Below, in pieces: positions 6,725 through 12,126 of a stretch of 15,233 nt of DNA (positions are counted from its first letter, which is position 1; every line of letters starts with the position of its first letter). The notes beneath the pieces were generated by a model. That model was not told the DNA's origin. It made no database searches and saw nothing but the letters and a program-made list of their open reading frames with translations. A program made the position numbers and the translations under genes. The stretch is from assembly GCA_030631625.1 (NCBI GenBank), contig DAOVKT010000054.1, positions 1-15,233 of the forward strand, given 5' to 3'. The stretch comes from JAGLTZ01 sp023135015. GTDB taxonomy: Bacteria > Blakebacterota > Blakebacteria > Blakebacterales > Blakebacteraceae.

Positions 6725-7324
6725 CTAAAATCCAAAAGTGAGCCCGAACAGGACACCGTTGTTGCTCACCGTTTCATCCTCCAGCTTGATTTTCTGGATC
6801 CTGTACTCGGCGGTAATGCTGAACGGCAGGATAGGTGGCTTGAACAACAGGCCGAACATGATATGATAACCGGTCTTGGTAAAATTCGCCGGATCCGGAT
6901 CGGACAACCCTCCCCCGATGGCCTCTTCAACAGTAGCACGGTCCATGTAAGTCATCAGGTTAATGTTCATCCCGCCCCCGATCATCGGCTTGATCGGAAA
7001 TAGGGGCAGCAGTGAAATCGGATACCTGACGTCGGCGAAAATTGCGAGACTCTGGTAATCCTGATCTGTCAAGACCAGTCCTCCACCGTAATCGTAATTG
7101 GCAGTACCTTTCAGATACTCAGCACCCAGCTGGAATTTCAGTATGGGGATAAAACCGAGAGCCACATGCGCGCCAAAAGCGGATGCGGCATCCATGGTTA
7201 TGTAATCTCCCTCCGGCTGGAAACTGCCGTATCGCAGACCTATACCTGTCTGGGCACTGGCGGACGAAGCTATCAGGGCGACGAGGGCAATCGCCGCAAC
7301 AGCTGAAACGATGCGACGGTTCAT
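6725..7324 (-). CDS. Small outer-membrane beta-barrel protein
   Basis: A 199-residue exported protein. Residues 1-25 form a Sec signal peptide ending ASSASA before Gln26. The mature part alternates hydrophobic and polar residues in short strands separated by Gly/Asp turns (GIGLRYGSFQPEGDY, VALGFIPILKFQLGAEYL, SLAIFADVRYPI, FSITAEYRIQKIKL), and the chain ends in GLTFGF with a C-terminal Phe, the usual signal for BAM-assembled barrels. The size fits a barrel of about eight strands. ATG at 7324 is supported by AGGAG six nt upstream. No enzymatic motif is present, and the ligand or function is unknown. It is transcribed toward recG and is divergent from rpmB. Confidence 0.75.
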   Translation of the reverse strand: MNRRIVSAVAAIALVALIASSASAQTGIGLRYGSFQPEGDYITMDAASAFGAHVALGFIPILKFQLGAEYLKGTANYDYGGGLVLTDQDYQSLAIFADVRYPISLLPLFPIKPMIGGGMNINLMTYMDRATVEEAIGGGLSDPDPANFTKTGYHIMFGLLFKPPILPFSITAEYRIQKIKLEDETVSNNGVLFGLTFGF

Positions 7325-7483
7325 GCTTTTCTCCTTTTTCCGGGTCGATGGGGAGGTAGAATGTCTTGCCGCCCCCGGTGGTCAACCCTATTTTCTAGTG
7401 CTCGAATCGATTGACTGACAAGGCTGACTGCAAATCTCATGACGGGGTGCGACACCCCACAATTATTATCAGGAGTATTGATT
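7325..7483. promoter_or_regulatory. Divergent promoter region between the barrel gene and rpmB, with a hairpin before the rpmB ribosome site
   Basis: These 159 nt separate two divergent genes, so both promoters should lie here. TTGACT at 7411-7416 is a good -35 candidate for rpmB, but the -10 position is poor. On the minus strand TTGACC (7385-7380) is a possible -35 for the barrel gene. A perfect 6-bp stem with 3-nt loop (ggggtg cga cacccc, 7444-7458) lies 12 nt before the rpmB Shine-Dalgarno AGGAG (7471-7475). It could be a binding site for translational control or only a stabilising hairpin. Confidence 0.4.
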
Positions 7484-7672
7484 ATGGCCCGCCGGTGTGA
7501 AATCTGCGGCAAAGGCCCGAGGGTAGGCGCCAACGTCTCGCACGCCCACAACGTGACTAAGCGGCGGTTCTACCCGAACCTGCACAGGGTGCGTGCCCGC
7601 ATCGACGGCCGTACCAGGTATATCCGAGTTTGCTCCTCCTGTCTTAAGGCAGGCAAGGTACAGAAAGTGTAA
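7484..7672 (+). CDS. rpmB: 50S ribosomal protein bL28
   Basis: A 62-residue protein of the large ribosomal subunit. It begins MARRCEICGKGPRVGANVSH, with the family's NVSHAHNVTKRRFYPNL core and the RVRARIDGRTRYIRVC segment. Two cysteine pairs, CEIC (residues 5-8) and CSSC (near 50-53), form the zinc-ribbon version of L28, the form in which all metal ligands are kept. ATG at 7484 is fixed by AGGAG 8 nt upstream and by the conserved MARRCE start; in-frame codons before it are not part of the family. Zinc-containing L28 genes often have Zur-controlled zinc-free paralogues elsewhere in a genome; none is visible here. It converges on the next barrel gene with only 6 nt between stop codons. Confidence 0.96.
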   Translation: MARRCEICGKGPRVGANVSHAHNVTKRRFYPNLHRVRARIDGRTRYIRVCSSCLKAGKVQKV

Positions 7673-7678
7673 ACTGGC

Positions 7679-8362
7679 CTATAACCTGCCGCCGAAGGTA
7701 ACCTGAAGCCCGATCTCGAGCCAGGACAGATTTCCTTCTCCGAAATTACATGCATCCATGTAGTGATGGTAGCGGAGCACACCGTCCATCATTACATCCC
7801 CAAGTTTGAATTCCAGTCCGCCTCCTACTGCTCCTCCCAGTTTATAGGCGCCGTTAATGACTGTATAGATATCCCGCCCTCCGTTCAGGAATCGGTCCCA
7901 GATAAGCTGGTACATCCCCGCTGAAGCCATCACGAAGCCCCTTTTGAAAGGATTTGCAAAGGGAAACCATCTGGCTCCCAGGCTCAGGATTTTCCCCTTG
8001 TAGAACGCCTCGTCGATCAGGGTCCTGGTATTCTTCTCGTACTTCTGCTCATCCACCTTGAATCTGGGAAGAGCCAGATCAACCATGAGATCGATCTTGC
8101 GCATGAAAGGTATGTATGCCCGGAAGATCAGCATTGTGTGAGGTCTGGCGTAGCCGTCATCGATATCATCAGATGCCCCAAGATGCATGAGAGGAACGGT
8201 TACACCGGTTCCCGCCTGGATAATCACATACCGGAGTGCATCCCTACCGCCCGTCCCTCCTGTCGCTACAGACTGCTGGGCATGGATACCGCGAGGCACG
8301 ACCGCCGAAGCAATGATCGTGATGACAGGAATCACACTACGAAAGAACACACACCTGTTCAA
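7679..8362 (-). CDS. Outer-membrane beta-barrel protein, second of a related pair
   Basis: A 227-residue exported protein. The signal peptide runs to about residue 28 (PRGIHA before QQ). The rest is beta-rich with Gly/Asp turns and ends in QVTFGGRL. It shares an ordered set of landmarks with its upstream neighbour (8359-9033): a DDG-x-A turn, a P-x-F-x-VD segment, an LG-x-RW strand, a following KxGF, and a TFGG-R/K end. This suggests tandem duplication and divergence. The start is TTG at 8362. That rare start is supported by GGAGG (8373-8369) six nt upstream and by a TTGA overlap with the upstream stop codon, a classic arrangement for coupled translation. No catalytic motif is seen. Function is unknown. 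Confidence 0.7.
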   Translation of the reverse strand: MNRCVFFRSVIPVITIIASAVVPRGIHAQQSVATGGTGGRDALRYVIIQAGTGVTVPLMHLGASDDIDDGYARPHTMLIFRAYIPFMRKIDLMVDLALPRFKVDEQKYEKNTRTLIDEAFYKGKILSLGARWFPFANPFKRGFVMASAGMYQLIWDRFLNGGRDIYTVINGAYKLGGAVGGGLEFKLGDVMMDGVLRYHHYMDACNFGEGNLSWLEIGLQVTFGGRL

Positions 8363-9033
8363 CGTTTACCTCCGAATGTCATGACCGCCAGGAGCCGCAG
8401 GCCGATCCAGCGGTTGATGAAGTACTCTTCTCGAAACTCGTGCAAAATGAGCCCCATATCCACTGCAAATGAGGGGCCGAGAGGAAACACCCACCCAGCC
8501 GTTACTCCCCATCCCGGTTCCCAGCTGAAGGTTGTGTCCGCACTGCTGCCCTCTATCTCCAACTCGAGCCGATCCCTGTGCCAGCCGACCAACCCCTCCG
8601 CATAGAAACCCTTCTTCCACGAACGCCCCTGCCGCCACCTTAATCCCAGATTCCATGCGGTAATATCGTTGCTCCCACCCGTAACTGCAGTAGCGGTCCC
8701 GTAATCCCGCCTGACTGCCGCGGCATCTACCCCGAAGGCCGGAAATGATGCCTGGATAAAGAACCCCAGCGCCTCCAGGGGAGCATACGAGAACCGCTGT
8801 GTGAACGCAGTCCCCGACGTAGCATACCGACCGTCATCCCAATCCTGCAGTGACAGATTACCCTGTGGAATCACCCAGGCGACACCGACCGAGATAGCCA
8901 TGGGGTCAGGCGGCGGTGGAGGCAGTTGTGCTCTGACGGGACCCGCAAGGGCTCCAGTGATGATTGCCGCAACAGCCAGCGCAGAGGGAATATTTCGGAT
9001 CCGCAGGCCGGACCCCCTTTCAGGGAGGATCAC
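8359..9033 (-). CDS. Outer-membrane beta-barrel protein, first of a related pair
   Basis: A 224-residue exported protein. The signal peptide reads IPSALAVAAIITGALAGPVRA, cut before a proline-rich stretch (QLPPPPPDP). The mature chain has barrel-like amphipathic strands (AISVGVAWVIPQGNLSL, ALGFFIQASFPAFGVDAA, ITAWNLGLRW, FAVDMGLILHEF) and ends TFGGKR. GTG at 9033 is chosen because it lies 5 nt after the stop of the AI-2E gene and has AGGG 8 nt upstream; the open frame continues about 50 codons into that gene, but those residues look like an arbitrary frame. Paralogous to the gene just downstream, to which it is coupled by a TTGA overlap. No homologue with known function is recognised. Confidence 0.68.
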   Translation of the reverse strand: MILPERGSGLRIRNIPSALAVAAIITGALAGPVRAQLPPPPPDPMAISVGVAWVIPQGNLSLQDWDDGRYATSGTAFTQRFSYAPLEALGFFIQASFPAFGVDAAAVRRDYGTATAVTGGSNDITAWNLGLRWRQGRSWKKGFYAEGLVGWHRDRLELEIEGSSADTTFSWEPGWGVTAGWVFPLGPSFAVDMGLILHEFREEYFINRWIGLRLLAVMTFGGKR

Positions 9034-9038
9034 ACGCT

Positions 9039-10136
9039 CTACCCTACAAGGGCCTTCTCGGTTTCTTCGATTGCTTCTTCCTCGGAGGCTGCCTTCTCCA
9101 GTGAGGGAAAGTAAACCTGATCGAGTATGCTTTTGACTATCACCGCGGCCGGTACCGCGAAGAAAACCCCCCAGAATCCCCACAGGCTGCCACAGATCAG
9201 AATAGCCATTATGATGGCGATCGGGTGAATGCTGGTTTCCTTACCGATTATGACGGGCGTCAGATAGTAGCCGTCCACAGACTGTACCCCCAGGTATGCA
9301 GCCAGTGTGCCCACCGCCGCCGACCATGTGCCCCACTGGATAAATCCGGCGGCAACTACCGGGAAACCGACCACGATGGCTCCTACATATGGTATGAAGG
9401 TGGAGAGCCCGGTGAGGATACCGAGTAGCAGGAAATACTTGAGACCGATCACCCAGAAAACCGCTGTGGAAAGGAAGAAGAGGAGAAAAACGACGATAAA
9501 TTTACCTTTGATAAACCGCCCCATCTGCCTGTCGATATCGGCGAGGACTTCACGCATTGTGGCATGCCGGAGACCGGGAAGCAGCTTCACTATATAGTCC
9601 CAGATATGATCTTTGTCCTTCAGGATGAAGAACACGAGGAACGCCACTATCACCGCATTCACCGTCCCGCCTATCGTACCCCCTGCCCAGGCCAGCAGAA
9701 CGGTGATCAGGCCGCCAAGCAGGTTCTCGATCTGCAGGGAAAGGCTGTCAAAGAATTCGAAGGCCGTGGTGCCGGGGAAGTATTGAGGATACTTATACTG
9801 CATCTCACCAATCCAGATCTCTACCTTGGTGATGACGCCCGGGATCTGGTTGGCGAGCGAGTTAAGCTGCTCGACCACCGTGGGGACTATCGAGAAGATG
9901 ATAAGCGCCACCAAGAGGAGGGTCCCCAGCATCACCAGTACGATAGCCAGCAGGCGGGGAATCCTCCAGCGCTCAAGGCGTACCACCAGCGGATCAAGCA
10001 GGTAACCAACCACGCCTGCGGCGAAGAAAGGAACGAGCGCACCGAAGAACCACACCAGCACCACCAGTGAAAATACACCCAGCGTCAGCAAAACCCAGAT
10101 TCTGGGCTCCCGGATTTTTTTACGCCAATCAGTCAT
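9039..10136 (-). CDS. AI-2E family transporter (UPF0118 / PerM-like membrane protein)
   Basis: A 365-residue polytopic inner-membrane protein. It has two N-terminal hydrophobic segments (about 13-46), a third near 62-84, a soluble amphipathic stretch (about 88-140), and four or more hydrophobic segments from about 140 to 345. Family landmarks include LVPFFAAGVVGYLLDPLV near the start, FFILKDKDHIWDYI in the middle, a loop FIPYVGAIVVGFP, and VDGYYLTPVIIGKETSIHPI near the end. Members are proposed exporters; some act on autoinducer-2 and others on sodium or protons, so the name does not establish a substrate. ATG at 10136 has AAAAGG about 9 nt upstream. The two barrel genes follow in the same operon with gaps of 5 and -4 nt. 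The C-terminal EEEAIEETEKALVG is short and acidic. Confidence 0.88.
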   Translation of the reverse strand: MTDWRKKIREPRIWVLLTLGVFSLVVLVWFFGALVPFFAAGVVGYLLDPLVVRLERWRIPRLLAIVLVMLGTLLLVALIIFSIVPTVVEQLNSLANQIPGVITKVEIWIGEMQYKYPQYFPGTTAFEFFDSLSLQIENLLGGLITVLLAWAGGTIGGTVNAVIVAFLVFFILKDKDHIWDYIVKLLPGLRHATMREVLADIDRQMGRFIKGKFIVVFLLFFLSTAVFWVIGLKYFLLLGILTGLSTFIPYVGAIVVGFPVVAAGFIQWGTWSAAVGTLAAYLGVQSVDGYYLTPVIIGKETSIHPIAIIMAILICGSLWGFWGVFFAVPAAVIVKSILDQVYFPSLEKAASEEEAIEETEKALVG

Positions 10137-10251
10137 ATAATCTGACCTTTTCGTTGACGAATAATATAGCTGCAGATAGCCTTCCGTTGTCCAAAGATCG
10201 GATCACAGTTCAGTATACGTACCGGAACCGTCAAATGTCGACCCCAGCGGA
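10137..10251. promoter_or_regulatory. Divergent promoter region between the AI-2E and TPR genes
   Basis: These 115 nt lie between two genes that diverge. On the minus strand the AT-rich CTATATTATTC (around 10171-10161) is a plausible -10 for the AI-2E operon, with TGGACA about 19 nt upstream as an imperfectly spaced -35. On the plus strand TTGACG (10154-10159) could serve the TPR gene, but no good -10 follows at normal spacing. The assignments are tentative. Confidence 0.3.
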
Positions 10252-11247
10252 ATGAAAATCAGTACCATTTTTCATAACCTTTCTCTGTCGGGCGTGGGTA
10301 TCCTCTCCGCTCTGCTGCTTCTATCGAACCCTGCTGCTGCTTGTGCCCAGGTCGAGAACAGCGAATTGGCGGAAATCCGCCGGCAGATCGAGGGGCACCG
10401 GTACCACAAGGCCGAGTTAAGACTTGAGGAGATCGTTGAGCGGAACACGGCATATGCCGAGGCGTGGGAGCTGCTCGGCGCAGCCCGGCAGGGCCGCTGG
10501 GACTTCTCCGGAGCTGCCGCGGCATACCGCAAGGCCCTCGACCTCGGCCGCGAGAATGCACCGCTGCTGCGGGGCTGGATCGAATCGGAGGGCCGCAGCC
10601 TCAGCAGGGTATCGCTCCTGTTCAAGGCCCGGCGACTTAAGAAATCAGCCATTCGGGCCCTGGAGCTCGATCCGTACAACGTCGAGACCAGAGGCATTCT
10701 TGCAGCCTACTACTACGTGCTGCCTCGTTTTCTGGGAGGCGACAAGCAGAAGGCCAACCGGCTTGTGGAAGAGCTTGTCGAGCTGAGACCGGCAGATGGC
10801 TACTATCTGCTGGGGGCTCGCGCTCAGGACGAAAAAAAGCCCGATCCGACAATCCTCGAATACTGGGAGACCGCATTAAGGTACAACCCGCAGCATACCG
10901 CCACCCTCAGATCCCTCGGTCTGTACTGGATAGGGCACGATTCCACCGTTCTAGCCGTCGACTACTACCGCCGGGCCGTCTCGTCCAAACCCGATGATCC
11001 ATGGATCTACCTCTCCTTCGGACGGGCTTACCGACGGGTGGACATGGATAAGAAGAGCGCAGAGCAGTTCAAAACAGCCCTGGAGATCGATCCTTTCTTC
11101 GCCGATGCCCGTTTCAACCTGGCCGAATACTACGAGAAAGTGGGAGATAAAGAGGCGGCGATACGCCACTACCAGACGCTGGCCCTCAACAACCCCACCT
11201 ATAGGTCGGCAGAGATCAGGAAACGTCTCAGACGGTTGATCAGATAG
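10252..11247 (+). CDS. Exported tetratricopeptide-repeat protein
   Basis: A 331-residue protein with a signal peptide (residues 1-33, hydrophobic VGILSALLLLSNPAAACA; a lipobox is not convincing). The mature chain is a series of TPR helices: clear units are near residues 38-70 (HRYHKAELRLEEIVERN), 72-105 (WDFSGAAAAYRKALDLG), 170-185 (GGDKQKANRLVEELVEL), 200-290 (ILEYWETALRYNPQ, STVLAVDYYRRAVSSKPDD, KKSAEQFKTALEIDP) and a last one at 290-325 (GDKEAAIRHYQTLALNNP). The segment YYVLPRFLGGDKQKA is a recurring landmark in one class of periplasmic TPR proteins. TPR arrays bind other proteins; the partner is unknown. ATG at 10252 has only a weak agcgg before it. Its last 49 nt overlap the convergent DUF1080 gene. 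Confidence 0.82.
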   Translation: MKISTIFHNLSLSGVGILSALLLLSNPAAACAQVENSELAEIRRQIEGHRYHKAELRLEEIVERNTAYAEAWELLGAARQGRWDFSGAAAAYRKALDLGRENAPLLRGWIESEGRSLSRVSLLFKARRLKKSAIRALELDPYNVETRGILAAYYYVLPRFLGGDKQKANRLVEELVELRPADGYYLLGARAQDEKKPDPTILEYWETALRYNPQHTATLRSLGLYWIGHDSTVLAVDYYRRAVSSKPDDPWIYLSFGRAYRRVDMDKKSAEQFKTALEIDPFFADARFNLAEYYEKVGDKEAAIRHYQTLALNNPTYRSAEIRKRLRRLIR

Positions 11248-11978
11248 GGCGGAATCTCCCTGATGAAAATGTTGCGGAAGTAGAGAGGCGTTGAGTGCGA
11301 CTGAAGTTCGATCGAACCGACAGGGTAGATCGGTTTCTCGCGCTCCCAGTAGTTCTCCATCACTACGTCATCCGCCACGAGCACACCGTTGAAGTAAACG
11401 GTCACTCTATCGCCGATCATGATAATCCTGAAGGTGTTCCACTCACCTATCGGTTTATCTTCACATGTTAGCGGATCGCTCCGCCCCATCTGGTTGTTGT
11501 AGAGACCTCCTGAGCCCACAGGCCACTGGGCCGGATCCCATATCTGCACCTGGGGTGAACCGCGTAGATATATACCGCTGTCGCCAAAATCCCCGATCTT
11601 CCAGTCCACCATAAGTTCGAAGTCGCCGTAATCCTTCACGGTACAGAGGTTATGCCCACCACCGTCGAATACCAGAATGCCGTCCACCACACTCCAGTGC
11701 GCCCGCATATCCTCGTCCGCACCGGCCTGAGCGTCCTCGAGTTCGGACCCGGTCATCCTTGCCCGGGAGACCGGATTGCCCACAAGTCCCTTCCAACCCT
11801 TCAAGTTTTCACCGTTGAAGAGAGCTTCAAACCCTTCAGGAGGTTCATTCAGTGCCCGCTCCTGCCCTGCGCTGCACCCTCCGCATAAGGCGAAAATGAC
11901 CCCTGCGACTGCCGCAGCTGCGGCCTGCCGCAGCCACCTGCCTGTTCCAGCCGGTGAAGCCGGCATCATCCGGTACAC
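11199..11978 (-). CDS. DUF1080 (3-keto-disaccharide hydrolase-like) lipoprotein
   Basis: A 259-residue exported protein. A hydrophobic signal (residues 15-35) ends in LCGGC with Cys35 as probable lipidation site. Residues 49 to about 240 form a concanavalin-like jelly-roll of the DUF1080 family: GFEALFNGENLKGWKG at the start, HWSVVDGILVFDG, KDYGDFELMVDWKI, GDSGIYLRG, EWNTFRIIMIGDRVTVYFNG, and VGSIELQSHSTPLYFRNIFI at the end. Some members hydrolyse 3-keto-glycosides or bind sugars, so carbohydrate processing at the cell surface is plausible but not shown. The domain normally ends at the FRNI-x-IRE motif; here 17 more residues follow, encoded in the convergent overlap with the TPR gene. GTG at 11978 is chosen for its AGGG 8 nt upstream; ATG codons at 11969 and 11966, or a TTG at 12026, are alternatives. 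Confidence 0.83.
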   Translation of the reverse strand: MYRMMPASPAGTGRWLRQAAAAAVAGVIFALCGGCSAGQERALNEPPEGFEALFNGENLKGWKGLVGNPVSRARMTGSELEDAQAGADEDMRAHWSVVDGILVFDGGGHNLCTVKDYGDFELMVDWKIGDFGDSGIYLRGSPQVQIWDPAQWPVGSGGLYNNQMGRSDPLTCEDKPIGEWNTFRIIMIGDRVTVYFNGVLVADDVVMENYWEREKPIYPVGSIELQSHSTPLYFRNIFIREIPPYLINRLRRFLISADL

Positions 11979-12126
11979 AGAACCGATCCCTATTTCGGGT
12001 TCACATCTTTGAGGACTATCGAACAAAGCATAGGGGGTTGCATAGGTGAGTGTCTCTGGAATAATCTCAGTTTACAGAATCCGATGCCGCAAGCTTTCAT
12101 CCAACCCAAAACCGTCAGGGAAGAAA
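11979..12126. promoter_or_regulatory. Divergent promoter region between the DUF1080 and caspase genes
   Basis: The 148-nt gap serves two divergent genes. On the plus strand TTGCAT (12038-12043) and AATAAT (12060-12065) are separated by 16 nt and form a reasonable sigma70-like promoter for the caspase gene, giving a leader of roughly 55 nt. AGGGA close before ATG 12127 is the ribosome site. No clear promoter is visible for the minus strand. Confidence 0.35.

Noticed and set aside
9034..9183. A 50-codon N-terminal extension of the first paired barrel protein
   Set aside because: It overlaps the AI-2E coding end in another frame, would bury the signal peptide, and a GTG with a ribosome site lies right after the upstream stop.
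9039..10136. AI-2E protein as a proven quorum-sensing exporter
   Set aside because: The family name is historical and members carry other substrates; no luxS or autoinducer gene is in the window.
12046..12126. A 27-codon extension of the caspase protein from GTG 12046
   Set aside because: The ATG at 12127 starts a standard signal peptide and has AGGGA just upstream; the extension would precede the signal and overlaps the likely promoter.
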